Source: CAVVUC01 sp963751395 (lineage in GTDB: Bacteria > Verrucomicrobiota > Verrucomicrobiia > Chthoniobacterales > Chthoniobacteraceae). Taken from it: DNA of 64,000 nucleotides. The position numbers and the translations under genes are program-made. The notes under the pieces are model-generated. The model was not told where the DNA came from and did not search any database. It was given only the letters and a program-made list of their open reading frames with translations. The stretch lies in contig CAVVUC010000002.1 in the NCBI GenBank assembly GCA_963751395.1, forward strand, positions 124,001 to 188,000, given 5' to 3'. This document shows positions 14,738 through 23,714 of the stretch, piece after piece (position 1 is the first letter of the stretch; each line of letters begins with the position of its first letter).

Positions 14738-15622
14738 CTAGAAATTCGGGAGAGCCTTCGGCCGGTCCGAGAGCTTCGGTCCCGTGCCGGCACCGGCACC
14801 GGTTTGTGCCACCGGCATCTCGACCTGACCGCCCTTGACCTCGACGTTTCCGTTTTTCAACTTCGCGAGATGCGGACGGTTTTTCGTTTCGTTGTAGGTG
14901 GTTTGTCCGAGCCATTCGCCGTTCAGCCCGACCTGCGTGTAGAGATAGTTCTTCGGCCCCGCCACTTGCAGAATGTGAACCTGGTTGCCCAGATCGAGCT
15001 GCACCTGCGGCTCGTTGTTCGACAGGATGCGCCCCACCGGAATCGTCGCGTAAACGAGATCGGCGTCGCGGTCCTCGATACGGACGTAGAGCATGTTGTC
15101 CTTCGGTTGCCGGAAAGTGAGCAGCGAAATGACGCGGTTGCTGCCCGCGCCCGGCATGTTGTTGGGGACGCCGACCGTCTGCTGCCAGATCACCTTGCCT
15201 TCGGAGATTTCGATGTTCGACTGCGCGGAGGAGAAATAGCGGTGCATTTCGGGGAAAAGAATGCTCGCGCGAACCCGATACAGGCCGAAGTCGTTGATCG
15301 GATAAAGCGCGTTCAAATCCACCTTGCGCTTCAGCGTCTGGCCGGCTGGTATCATCAGCGGCGGCAGCTCGTAGTCGGGCTGGCGCGGCGGCACCAGACT
15401 GCCCTCGCCGGTCGTGATCTGAAAGCTGAACCATTGCTGACCCTCGACGCTGTCGAGCATCACGTCGCGGCCCGTGAGGTTCGTGATCGAGACAGTCGCG
15501 ATCACCGGCTCGTAGGCGATGAAAAGGCGGCGGCTGATTTTCAGATCAACCCGGATCTGCGCGTGAAGCTGCGGGGCGAGCGCGAGCAGGGCGAAAAACA
15601 AAACGATACGACGAGGAGACAT
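14738..15622 (-). CDS. Secreted protein of unknown function
   Basis: A 294-residue protein starting at ATG 15622 (MSPRRIVLFFALLALAPQ, signal peptide ending near LHAQ). The mature part is beta-rich with an Ig-like opening (YEPVIATVSITNLTGRDVML), a region that resembles domains in which extracytoplasmic proteins bind ligands, and a Gly/Thr-rich C-terminus from about residue 265. No catalytic motif is visible. It lies 135 bases upstream of the amidase on the same strand and may share its envelope location. Confidence 0.6.
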   Translation of the reverse strand: MSPRRIVLFFALLALAPQLHAQIRVDLKISRRLFIAYEPVIATVSITNLTGRDVMLDSVEGQQWFSFQITTGEGSLVPPRQPDYELPPLMIPAGQTLKRKVDLNALYPINDFGLYRVRASILFPEMHRYFSSAQSNIEISEGKVIWQQTVGVPNNMPGAGSNRVISLLTFRQPKDNMLYVRIEDRDADLVYATIPVGRILSNNEPQVQLDLGNQVHILQVAGPKNYLYTQVGLNGEWLGQTTYNETKNRPHLAKLKNGNVEVKGGQVEMPVAQTGAGAGTGPKLSDRPKALPNF

Positions 15623-15981
15623 GGCGGGAAGGTAGAGTTCGGAGCCCAAAGTTCAAGGCGCAAAGTTTCCGCTTTGCTCTGGCGCAGCGTGCTGCTTCAT
15701 TGCCGCTTTCGAATTTCCGGAGTAGAAGAAGTAGTCGAAGCTGCTCAGGACTCCCGACTTGAACTTGTGCATCGTGGAACTTCCGGGCCGCCCGACGCAG
15801 AACCCGTAGTGTTGCTCCACGCGCGGGTTCCAACCCCGCTCTCTTTCGACATCGAAGGCCGATGCGCGAGCCCACGGCAATCGTCTCGCACTGCAATAAT
15901 GACGCGGCTTGCTTTTCTTCTCTTTTCCAAGCTGACAAACCGGCGCGGGCGTTGCAACATGCGGGGACTCGTGACGGCATT
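15623..15981. other. Intergenic region between divergent genes; nothing coding seen
   Basis: About 360 bases between the minus-strand secreted protein and glgC. I see no gene, no tRNA and no clear promoter boxes. It must hold the promoters of both flanking genes. The plus frame open across its right part has no family similarity before ATG 15982. Confidence 0.5.
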
Positions 15982-17277
15982 ATGAAATCACTCTCCCTCT
16001 CTTCACCAACCAGCAACACACTCGCAATCATCATGGGCGGCGGCGCGGGCACGCGCCTGTTCCCCCTCACCAAGGATCGCTCGAAGCCCGCCGTGCCGCT
16101 TGCCGGCAAGTATCGCATCGTGGACATCCCGATCAGCAACTGCATCAACTCCGGCCTGAAGCACATGTACGTGCTCACGCAGTTCAACAGCACGTCGCTC
16201 ATCCGGCACATCCAGTCGGCTTACAAGTTCGATCACTTCTCGCGCAGCTTCGTCGAGGTGCTCGCCGCCCAGCAACGGCCCACCGGCTCGAACTGGTATC
16301 AGGGCACGGCCGACGCGGTGCGCCAGAACATGCGCGACTTTTTGCAGCGGCCCTACGACTACTATCTCATCCTCAGCGGCGATCAGCTTTATCGCATGGA
16401 TTTCCGGCTGCTGCTCAAACAGCACATCGAAAAAAAATCCGAAATCACCATCGCGACGATCCCCGTGCCTCGCGCCGTCGCGCCCGATCTCGGCATCATG
16501 CACACCGATCCGGATCGCAAAATTCTGCGCTTCGAGGAAAAGCCGAAGGACCCTGCGCTGCTCGACCAGTTAAAAATTCCAGCGGAGCTGCTGGGCGACC
16601 TTGGCCTCGCTGTTGCGGACGAGCTCTATCAGGCGTCGATGGGCATTTACATTTTCAACCGCGAGACGCTCATCGAGGCGCTGGACAATGACTTCGTCGA
16701 TTTCGGCAAGCACATCATCCCGAAGGTGATCAAGAAATACCAGGTGAACGCCTACATTTTCCAGGGCTACTGGGAGGACATCGGAACCATCCGCGCCTTT
16801 TTCGAGTGCAACCTGAACCTCACGAATCTCGTGCCCGACTACAGCTTCTTCGACACGACCGCGCCGATCTATACGCACGCGCGCTTCCTGCCCGCGAGCA
16901 AGATCAACGGCGCGACGATCAAGCAGGCGATCATCTCCGACGGCTGCATCATTTCCGATGCGCACATCGAGCGCGCGGTCATCGGCGTGCGCAGCTATAT
17001 CGACACCGGCACGACCATCCGGCACAGCATCCTCATGGGCGCGGATTTTTACGACACCCAGCTTGACGCCCGCGAGAAACAAGCGACTCCGATCGGGATC
17101 GGAAAGAACTGCATCATCGATCACGCGATCATCGACAAGAATGCGCGCATCGGGGACAACGTCGTCATCACGCCCGAGGGCAAACCGGAGAACTACGACG
17201 GGGAGAATTTTTACGTCCGCGACGGAATCGTCGTCGTGCCGAAGAGCACGGTGATTCCCGCAGGAACGTGGATTTAG
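15982..17277 (+). CDS. glgC: Glucose-1-phosphate adenylyltransferase
   Basis: A 431-residue enzyme that makes ADP-glucose from ATP and glucose 1-phosphate, the committed step of bacterial glycogen synthesis. The N-terminal nucleotidyltransferase domain shows IIMGGGAGTRLFPLT, the KPAVPLAGKYR motif, LILSGDQLYRMD and RFEEKP; the C-terminal part is a left-handed beta-helix (hexapeptide repeats such as IIDHAIIDKNARIGDNVVI). Sequence features (YQGTADAVRQ, FQGYWEDIGTI) resemble the plant and cyanobacterial type more than enterobacterial GlgC. The start is ATG 15982; upstream residues in the frame are not family-like. No other glycogen gene is adjacent. Confidence 0.95.
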   Translation: MKSLSLSSPTSNTLAIIMGGGAGTRLFPLTKDRSKPAVPLAGKYRIVDIPISNCINSGLKHMYVLTQFNSTSLIRHIQSAYKFDHFSRSFVEVLAAQQRPTGSNWYQGTADAVRQNMRDFLQRPYDYYLILSGDQLYRMDFRLLLKQHIEKKSEITIATIPVPRAVAPDLGIMHTDPDRKILRFEEKPKDPALLDQLKIPAELLGDLGLAVADELYQASMGIYIFNRETLIEALDNDFVDFGKHIIPKVIKKYQVNAYIFQGYWEDIGTIRAFFECNLNLTNLVPDYSFFDTTAPIYTHARFLPASKINGATIKQAIISDGCIISDAHIERAVIGVRSYIDTGTTIRHSILMGADFYDTQLDAREKQATPIGIGKNCIIDHAIIDKNARIGDNVVITPEGKPENYDGENFYVRDGIVVVPKSTVIPAGTWI

Positions 17278-17355
17278 ACCGGCGACCTCCTGGAAGTTCC
17301 CGGCTCCCAATTTTTTCCTTCATCCTCGCCCACGGTTCCTGCATCTTCTGCCGTC

Positions 17356-18531
17356 ATGCGCGCAATTCTCGCTCTCGAAGACGGACGTTGTTTTGAAGGA
17401 GAGTCGTTCGGGGCGACCGGGCCCGCGACGGGCGAGATGGTTTTCAACACCTCGATGACGGGCTATCAGGAGGTGCTCACCGATCCGTCTTACCGCGGCC
17501 AGTTCGTCGCGATGACCTATCCGCTCATCGGCAACTACGGCATCAATTCGCTCGACGGCGAAAGCGGGGCGCCGCACGTCCGGGGATTCGTGATCGGCGA
17601 ACTGAGCGCGGTCGCCAGCAGTTGGCGCTCGGAGATCACGCTCGGCGATTACCTCACCCGCTGGAAAATTCCCGGCATCCAGGGCGTGGACACCCGCGCG
17701 CTCACGAAGCACCTGCGCGAGAAGGGAGCGATGAAAGCGTATCTGACCACCGAGAAAATCGCGCCCGCGGAAGCGGTGAAACGCGCCGCTCAGGGCAGCG
17801 ACATGGTCGGCATGGATTACGTGCAGGAGGTCACGACCGCAAAGCCCTACGACTGGGATCCGCACGGCAAGCTCAGCCGCAACTGGACAATCGTGAAAGG
17901 CGACATGTCCGGCGTCGAGCTGGACAAAAACGGCGGGGCGTTCGAGAAGCTGCCGCCGGTAAAATACAAAATTGTCGCGTTCGATTTCGGCATAAAACAC
18001 AACATCCTTCGCAATCTCCGCCAGCAGGGTTTCAAGGTCCGCGTCGTGCCGGCGAAGACATCCGCCGCCGACGTGCTCGCGATGAATCCCGACGGCGTGT
18101 TTCTCTCAAACGGCCCCGGCGATCCGGCGGCGCTCGGCTACACGCACGAGACGATGCGCGCGCTGATCGAAAAAAAGCCGGTGTTCGGCATCTGCCTCGG
18201 ACACCAGATTTTGGGCTACGCTTTTGGCGGGAAGACTTTCAAACTCAAGTTCGGACACCACGGCGGCAATCAGCCGGTGAAAGACCTGGCGACGGGCAGA
18301 GTCGCGATCACCGCGCAGAACCACGGCTTCGCGGTCGATCCCGATTCGCTCCCGTCGGATGTCGAAGTCACGCACATCAACTTGAACGACAACACCGTCG
18401 AGGGCATGCGCCACCGCGAGCTGCCTGTGTTCAGCGTGCAATATCACCCCGAGGCCGCGCCCGGCCCGCACGATGCGAACTACTTTTTCGGCGACTTCGC
18501 CAAACTGATTGAAGCCACGAGAAACTCCTGA
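17356..18531 (+). CDS. carA: Carbamoyl-phosphate synthase small subunit
   Basis: A 391-residue glutaminase subunit that hands ammonia to CarB for arginine and pyrimidine synthesis. The N-terminal CPSase small-chain domain starts MRAILALEDGRCFEGESFG and contains FNTSMTGYQEVLTDPSY. The class I glutamine amidotransferase domain has the nucleophile loop FGICLGHQILGYA, a GGNQPV segment and the His/Glu pair near YHPEAAPGP. It starts 78 bases after glgC and ends 13 bases before the FHA gene. carB is not in the window. Confidence 0.96.
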   Translation: MRAILALEDGRCFEGESFGATGPATGEMVFNTSMTGYQEVLTDPSYRGQFVAMTYPLIGNYGINSLDGESGAPHVRGFVIGELSAVASSWRSEITLGDYLTRWKIPGIQGVDTRALTKHLREKGAMKAYLTTEKIAPAEAVKRAAQGSDMVGMDYVQEVTTAKPYDWDPHGKLSRNWTIVKGDMSGVELDKNGGAFEKLPPVKYKIVAFDFGIKHNILRNLRQQGFKVRVVPAKTSAADVLAMNPDGVFLSNGPGDPAALGYTHETMRALIEKKPVFGICLGHQILGYAFGGKTFKLKFGHHGGNQPVKDLATGRVAITAQNHGFAVDPDSLPSDVEVTHINLNDNTVEGMRHRELPVFSVQYHPEAAPGPHDANYFFGDFAKLIEATRNS

Positions 18532-18544
18532 TACGTTCCCGCCC

Positions 18545-19051
18545 ATGCCTAAAATAGTCGTCACCCTCAGCGATGGCTCCGAAGTCACGCACGAACTGAC
18601 CGAAGACACCATCACCATCGGCCGCCTCTCCGACAATCTCATCCAGATCGAGGAAGCGTCCGTCTCCAGTCACCACGCGCAACTCACGCTGATCGGCGGC
18701 GACTATCACCTGAAAGACCTGAACTCGACAAACGGCACGCGCGTCAACGGCCAGCAGATCACCGAGTCGCAGTTGCAGGACGGCGACAGGATCCGAATTG
18801 GAAAAGTCGATTCCGTGTATGCGTCCGAGATTCCCGCCAATGCGCGGCCCGCGCCGGAGGCCGAGAGCATGTCGGTCACGCCCGCCGAATCGAGTTCGCG
18901 GCCATCGGATTTCGCGAACGCGTCTCCGTTCAAGACGAAGAAGAAAAAGAAAGATCCGGTTGCTTCCGCCGTGTTCGCTTTCGCGGCGCTGGCGATCGTC
19001 GTGTTCCTCGCTGCGGTCGGGCTGATTTTTACACTGCACCCGCCGCAGTAG
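18545..19051 (+). CDS. FHA-domain protein with C-terminal membrane anchor
   Basis: A 168-residue protein starting at ATG 18545. Residues about 20-75 form a forkhead-associated domain with its conserved phosphothreonine-binding features: TIGRLSDNLI, SVSSHHAQLTL and LKDLNSTNGTRVNG. A Pro/Ser-rich linker leads to a Lys cluster (KTKKKKK) and one membrane helix (SAVFAFAALAIVVFLAAVG) near the C-terminus, so the FHA head would face the cytoplasm. It would recognise a phosphothreonine on a partner protein; no Ser/Thr kinase is encoded nearby. Gap to carA is 13 bases, suggesting co-transcription. Confidence 0.85.
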   Translation: MPKIVVTLSDGSEVTHELTEDTITIGRLSDNLIQIEEASVSSHHAQLTLIGGDYHLKDLNSTNGTRVNGQQITESQLQDGDRIRIGKVDSVYASEIPANARPAPEAESMSVTPAESSSRPSDFANASPFKTKKKKKDPVASAVFAFAALAIVVFLAAVGLIFTLHPPQ

Positions 19052-19079
19052 CGTTTCCGCGGCAGGAGGCCGCAGCAAT

Positions 19080-19685
19080 ATGACCGCTCTGCCGCGTGTC
19101 GCATGCGTTTACAGCGCCGATCCGGACGCGCTGATTCCCACGAGCGCCGCAGCGGATTCATTGCGCGAGACCGTCACCGGCCTCGCGCCGCGGCAGGCCA
19201 CGTGGTTCAAGACCGCGTGGAACGAACGCGAACTGCGCGTCGTTTTTCATGCCGGGGACATCGACCCCTGGGCGACACTCACCCAGCGCGATGCGCCGCT
19301 GTACCAAGAGGAGGTCGTCGAGATTTTTCTCGATCCCGTCGGCGACCTGGCGAGCTATTTCGAGATCGAAGTCAATCCGCTGAACGCCGTCTGCGATCTT
19401 GTCCTGCGCAAAACGCGGAGCGGATACCGCAAAGACTTCGCGTGGAACTGCGAAGGATTGGTGACCCGCGTCACGCAACAACCCGGCTCCTGGACGACGG
19501 AAATCTCGATTCCATTCGCCGGCATCGCGCCGGGCGCACCCGTCCCCGGCACTTCATGGCGGTCAAACTTCTTCCGCATCGACCGTCCGAAAAACTCGCC
19601 GCGCGAACTCAGCGCATGGTCCCCCACGGGTCGCGAAAATTTCCATGTGCCGCAGCGGTTCGGCTGGCTCGATTTTGTGTCATAA
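19080..19685 (+). CDS. Carbohydrate-binding family 9-like protein
   Basis: A 201-residue, beta-sandwich-type protein resembling CBM9/DOMON-like domains found alone in several environmental bacteria: ATWFKTAWNERELRVVFHAG, VVEIFLDPVGDLASYFEIEV and the C-terminal FRIDRP with a WSPTGRENFHVPQRFG motif. No signal peptide is visible, which is unusual for an extracellular sugar-binding module, so either export is atypical or the start is misplaced. It follows the FHA gene by 28 bases on the same strand. Ligand unknown. Confidence 0.68.
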   Translation: MTALPRVACVYSADPDALIPTSAAADSLRETVTGLAPRQATWFKTAWNERELRVVFHAGDIDPWATLTQRDAPLYQEEVVEIFLDPVGDLASYFEIEVNPLNAVCDLVLRKTRSGYRKDFAWNCEGLVTRVTQQPGSWTTEISIPFAGIAPGAPVPGTSWRSNFFRIDRPKNSPRELSAWSPTGRENFHVPQRFGWLDFVS

Positions 19686-19732
19686 CGCTTTGCGCAAATA
19701 CCCGGACTCCCTATTCAACGAACACACCCAAC

Positions 19733-19819
19733 GCGAGTCATTCCGAGCGCAGCGAGGAATCTCACAAACGATGCCGCGCGTGGACTGCGGGATTCCTCGC
19801 TGCGCTCGGAATGACTCGC
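19733..19819. repeat. Perfect 29-bp inverted repeat (dispersed palindrome)
   Basis: Arms 19733-19761 and 19791-19819 are exact reverse complements around a 29-base loop; the arm includes CATTCCGAGCGCAGCGAGG. Single arms recur at 32860-32884 and, with changes, at 26855-26876. The whole gap 19686-19992 contains no gene, only this element. It could act as a bidirectional transcript hairpin or be an inert dispersed repeat. Confidence 0.75.
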
Positions 19820-19992
19820 CTCGTTTGTTTGTTCGATGATCGAAACGTCAGGAAGAGTCCGATTGTCTTTTGGAAACGGCATCAGGAGCGCAGGGCCATG
19901 CAGGCACCGAAGCCTCTGACTCCAATTTGAAAGTTCGATAAATCGCTCGTTGGTCAAGCCGCTGGAAGGGATCAATTTGGGCAGGAATGGCA

Positions 19993-20199
19993 TCAGACGG
20001 AGACTTCCACTTGCAGGGTCTCGATGGTCAGAGGCATCCCTCGCCCGGCCCGCACTTCCAGGCAAAGCGCGATGGCTTCACGGATATTTTCCAAAGCTTC
20101 GTCGCGTGTCTTTCCCTGGCTCACGCAACCGGGAATGGAGGGGCATTCCGCGATCCAGCAACCGTCTTCATCCCGCTCGAAGGTGGTCATGAATTTCAT
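19993..20199 (-). CDS. HicB-family antitoxin-like protein, no HicA neighbour
   Basis: A 68-residue protein with the HicB fold pattern: FERDEDGCWIAECPSIPGCV, SQGKTRDEALENIREAIALC and a short beta C-terminus. HicB proteins neutralise HicA mRNA interferases. Neither side has a HicA-like gene: the frame after it (MPFLPKLIPSSGL) lacks the GSHxxY/F toxin motif. It lacks an obvious DNA-binding tail, as in partial HicB types. It may be an orphan or the remnant of a pair. Confidence 0.72.
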   Translation of the reverse strand: MKFMTTFERDEDGCWIAECPSIPGCVSQGKTRDEALENIREAIALCLEVRAGRGMPLTIETLQVEVSV

Positions 20200-20464
20200 A
20201 AGCAGGATACTAACCGCCTGCCTTCGGAACGCAAACAGTCAGAACCATTTTCCCATTTTGTTCGGAAGCTTCGGAACGCACGCCTGTCGGTTAACCGAGT
20301 GCCATTCAAGACAGGTCAATTATCAAAGAAAGCCCAAGTCTGTGATGGTTGGCTGGGAGGACTCCAAACCCGCAGACACCCACGACAACTTGACCGCCGT
20401 CATGGCGGAATAGGATCAAGAACAGGAGCAAGAGCACCGGGGAACTTCGCCAGCCCGTGCGCTC

Positions 20465-20650
20465 ATGGGCTGGCAGGTAATTTTCTCGCCGCGAAGCCGG
20501 AGCGATTTGGGAAAAGTCGTCGAAACCATTGCGCGGGACGATCCCAGTGCCGCGGGTCGGTTTGGGCTGGCTCTCATAGCACAGTCGGAATCTCTGGCAA
20601 GTGCGCCGGAAATGGGTGTGGCGATGCCCGAAAGACCGGGCACGGCGCAC
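20465..20650 (+). pseudogene. ParE/RelE-type toxin fragment
   Basis: The frame begins MGWQVIFSPRSRSDLGKVVE and continues TIARDDPSAAGRFGLALIAQ, a good match to the start of ParE-like plasmid-addiction toxins, then loses similarity after about 20640, where the rest of the family fold should follow. In another frame the DNA reads RFYVIHITEGQLTVVERR up to a TGA at 20823, but with no start codon. I read the segment as a broken toxin gene. No antitoxin is recognised in 20200-20464, where I see nothing coding. The frame runs on in phase into the phosphoesterase gene by chance. Confidence 0.45.
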
Positions 20651-20821
20651 GGGGCAAACGACCGCCGCGTTAAGAGGCCGTGCGTTTTTCCTGTAACCAC
20701 CTACCCGCAGGTTCTATGTCATTCACATCACCGAAGGCCAACTGACCGTTGTCGAGCGCAGGCTGGACGACACATGGGGGCTGAGCGGCGGCAAATCCCT
20801 CCGCAAACCGGGAAAATCCTT

Positions 20822-21895
20822 ATGAACCGATTTTTTCATGCCCTCTTGTTGCTGCTGGTGCCGTTGATTCTCGCGGATGCGGCGGCGCGCGATGTCACGT
20901 TCATTTCGACCTCCGACAGTCATTACCGCGAGCCTGACAACAAGTTCGGTCATCACAACGATTTGAACCGTGCTTCGATCGAGGAGATGAACCGCATCGC
21001 CTGCACAAACTGGCCAGGGCAACTGGGCGGCGGGAAAGTTGAAAAGCCGCGCGGCGTGTTGTTGCTGGGAGATGTCATCGACGATGGGGACAAAAGATCA
21101 GCAGGACGCCGGATCAGCGAGGAGCAGTTCGGGTTCTTCCTTGCGGATTTCGGCATCGATGGCACCGACGCGCTGCTCAAGTATCCGGTCATTGAGGGCT
21201 GGGGGAATCACGATGGCCCGCCGGAAGGAAAGGAGAAGAACGGTTTCAGCTTTCAGGCCCGGCTCAAGAAGCGCAACCAGCTCCGCAAACAAAAGGGAAT
21301 CGTCACCAACCTCTCCGGGAACGGCCTGCATTGTTCGTGGGACTGGGATGACGTTCATTTTGTGCAATTGAATCTTTACCCGGCGGATCAACAACGCGCC
21401 GGCGTCCATTACTCGCCCGTCTGGCATGATCCGCAGGGCTCGCTGAGTTTCCTGAAGAAGGATCTCGCGGAGAAGGTGGGCGGCAGCGGGCGTCCGGTTG
21501 TTCTGATGAGCCATTGCGGGTTCAACACCGACTGGTGGACGCCCGCCAACTGGAAGGAACTTTACGAGGCCGCAAGGAACTACAACGTCATTCTCTATCT
21601 CTACGGCCACAGCGGCACCGGGCTGCGCGATTGGGCTCCCGATGGCGAGGCAAAGAAATGGACCTGCATCAACGACGGCCACACCGACATCGGTTTTTTT
21701 GTCGTCCAGATCACCGGCGACCGTCTCCGGGCCGCCTACCGGTGCAAGTCCGGTGTGAAATTTACCAAGACTCCGGACGGCCTGCTGCACCACGAGTGGA
21801 ACGGAACCTGGGAGTGGAAGTTCCACATGGAAAAATCCATTTCCGCCCCCGATTCCAGCCGGGTGTCCGGGTCAGCACATGGGTCGAAAAACTAA
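20822..21895 (+). CDS. Secreted calcineurin-like metallophosphoesterase
   Basis: A 357-residue protein starting at ATG 20822 with a signal peptide (FFHALLLLLVPLILADAAA). Metal-ligand motifs of the family follow in order: FISTSDSHY (D-x-H), VLLLGDVIDDGD (GDxxD), GWGNHDGPP (GNHD), VVLMSHCGF and YLYGHSGTG. Such enzymes hydrolyse phosphomonoesters or diesters with two metals, and export would place it in the periplasm. The C-terminus converges on the minus-strand glycosyltransferase gene and overlaps its stop by four bases. Confidence 0.85.
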   Translation: MNRFFHALLLLLVPLILADAAARDVTFISTSDSHYREPDNKFGHHNDLNRASIEEMNRIACTNWPGQLGGGKVEKPRGVLLLGDVIDDGDKRSAGRRISEEQFGFFLADFGIDGTDALLKYPVIEGWGNHDGPPEGKEKNGFSFQARLKKRNQLRKQKGIVTNLSGNGLHCSWDWDDVHFVQLNLYPADQQRAGVHYSPVWHDPQGSLSFLKKDLAEKVGGSGRPVVLMSHCGFNTDWWTPANWKELYEAARNYNVILYLYGHSGTGLRDWAPDGEAKKWTCINDGHTDIGFFVVQITGDRLRAAYRCKSGVKFTKTPDGLLHHEWNGTWEWKFHMEKSISAPDSSRVSGSAHGSKN

Positions 21896-22882
21896 GCCAA
21901 GCAATTAGGCCGCGTTTTCAAAAACTCCGCGACCCCGGAGGTGTCTTCGATCTCGAAGTTCTTCGAGCCTCGAAGTCGCCGGGCCTCCAGCGATTTCACC
22001 TGCATGATCGCGCCGTTTTTCCAAACCCACGCTTCCGGGTTGTAAGGTCCAACCAACCGCGGGTCGCTCCACGTGTGGATGCCGAGCAGGTTGCCGGTGA
22101 GCGCCGACGCGATGTGCATCGGGCCGCTGTCCACGCTCACGACGAACGCCGCGCGGCGGATGAGCCAGATCAGCTCCGGAATCGTCGTGCGGTTGAGCAG
22201 ATCGATTGCGTTCGGGATTGGCTCCAGGGCGCTCTCGGTGCGTCCGGCGATGACGACACGCAGCGGTGCGACGGCACGGCAAAGGGCGGCCACTTGAGCA
22301 GCGCTGAGCGACTTGTCCTTCCCGCGGGAAAATGGATGCAGCAGAAGGAACGGCCCCGTTTCCTGAAATCCGGCAGGAGAATGGCCTGCTGGCAGCGGCC
22401 ATTCGAGCGGCGCGGGCTGTCGGGACACCGAGTTCCACAACGAGCGCAAGGTAGCGATCGACGGCGTGCATCTCCGGCGACACGTTCACGACCCGATCGT
22501 AAAACAGCCGCGCCCCTTCCCGCGCATCGGACAACCCGACGATCCGCCCGCCGTCGCCACAGCATAATTTCGCGATGAGCGCGCTGCGGAGCAGTCCCTG
22601 AAAATCCAGCACGAGGTCCGCGTTCACCCGTTCCCGCAAAGCCCTGGCCCACGGCGCGATTCCGAGCGCGCCGCGAACGCCACGGAACTGGCGGCGCGGA
22701 AATTCGATCGCCTCGTCGATGTGCGGATTGCCTTCGAGCAGCGGCATCCACTCGGAATTGGCAATCCAGCGGATGCGGCTTGCGGGCCAGTGGCGTTTCA
22801 CCAGCGCGACGGCGGGCAGCGTGTGAACGATGTCGCCGAGCGAACTCGGTTTCAGGATGACGACCTCGCGGGGCGCTTTCAA
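21892..22882 (-). CDS. GT9 heptosyltransferase-like protein, frameshifted
   Basis: Family 9 glycosyltransferases add heptose to the LPS core. The N-terminal domain is in one frame (VVILKPSSLGDIVHTLPAVA, from a possible TTG start at 22882, to ELGV near 22430), and the C-terminal nucleotide-sugar domain is in the next (FLLLHPFSRGKDKSL, then VVSVDSGPMHIASALTG, the DSGPMH motif). The split lies at about 22420-22445, around GTGTCCCGAC. Without the shift the protein would be normal length. Either a sequence error or an inactivated gene. It is the last gene of a ten-gene minus-strand run. Confidence 0.75.
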
Positions 22883-22901
22883 AGCGATTGCCGCACGCGG
22901 G

Positions 22902-23624
22902 CTATTTTCCGAGCGCGAGCCGCTCGGCGAGGCGCTGCGGCAGTCCCGCGGCAATGATTTTGTCCTGCGTGGCGTAGATGTCGTAATTCAGCCGGCGCAA
23001 TTCCACGACCTGCTGCTCCGTGTCGTAGATGCAGTAGGCGGCGCGCCAGTCGCCATCGCGCGGCTGGCCGACGCTGCCGACGTTGATGAAGTACTTCTTT
23101 CCCTGCTCGATGCGAAGTTTGTCGAGCATGACGCCTTTGACCGACTTGTCGCGGATGTAGGCCCGCGGGGCATGCGTGTGGCCGTAGAAACAAACCGTGG
23201 TGTGCTGGTAGTTGAAGCTCGCCGCCGCATCGAGCTGGTTGAAGACGTAGCCCCATTTGTGCGGCGTATCGAGCGTCGCGTGGACGATCGTGAAGTCGCG
23301 CACCTGCCGGACCATCCGCAGGTCGCGCAGCCACTGCTTGTCCTCCTCGTTGAGCTGCTCGCGCGTCCAGTTGATCGCCTCCTCGGCGAGCGGGTTGAAG
23401 CCGTCGAGGTCCTCGGTGATCGAGGCCTGCTCGTCGTGGTTGCCCTTCACCACCGGGATCTCCATCCCACGGATGATCTCGACGCACTCGTGCGGGTTGG
23501 CGTTGTAGCCGACGACATCGCCAAGGCAGACGTAATGCGTGCATTCGTGTTCCTCTGCGTCCGCGAGCACGGTTTGCAGGGCCTCCAGGTTGGCGTGAAT
23601 ATCTCCGAAAATTGCGAATCGCAT
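22902..23624 (-). CDS. YfcE/MJ0936-like metallophosphoesterase
   Basis: A 240-residue soluble phosphodiesterase-like protein starting at ATG 23624 (MRFAIFGDIHANLEALQTVL). Metal motifs: FGDIHANLEAL (D-x-H), YVCLGDVVGYN (GDxxG), VVKGNHDEQA (GNHD) and FYGHTHAPRA (GHTH). Unlike the gene at 20822 it has no signal peptide. It starts 90 bases after the TPR gene and ends 20 bases before the GT9 start. The substrate is unknown; relatives hydrolyse a range of phosphodiesters in vitro. Confidence 0.86.
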   Translation of the reverse strand: MRFAIFGDIHANLEALQTVLADAEEHECTHYVCLGDVVGYNANPHECVEIIRGMEIPVVKGNHDEQASITEDLDGFNPLAEEAINWTREQLNEEDKQWLRDLRMVRQVRDFTIVHATLDTPHKWGYVFNQLDAAASFNYQHTTVCFYGHTHAPRAYIRDKSVKGVMLDKLRIEQGKKYFINVGSVGQPRDGDWRAAYCIYDTEQQVVELRRLNYDIYATQDKIIAAGLPQRLAERLALGK

Positions 23625-23714
23625 GTGAGGTTTGAAGCGGATGCTGAGCCAGTTTCCCCGGTTTTTCAATCCTGCTCTCGTGGAAACTGGCAGGAACTTT
23701 CAACGAAAGCGCGG

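Noticed and set aside
16806..18512. Long alternative-frame open frames across glgC and carA
   Set aside because: They overlap well-defined conserved genes and have Arg/Ala-rich shadow composition typical of high-GC DNA.
19715..19992. Possible HicA partner downstream of the HicB-like gene at 19993
   Set aside because: The frame MPFLPKLIPSSGL lacks the GSH motif and the HicA fold pattern, and its end lies within the 29-bp palindrome.
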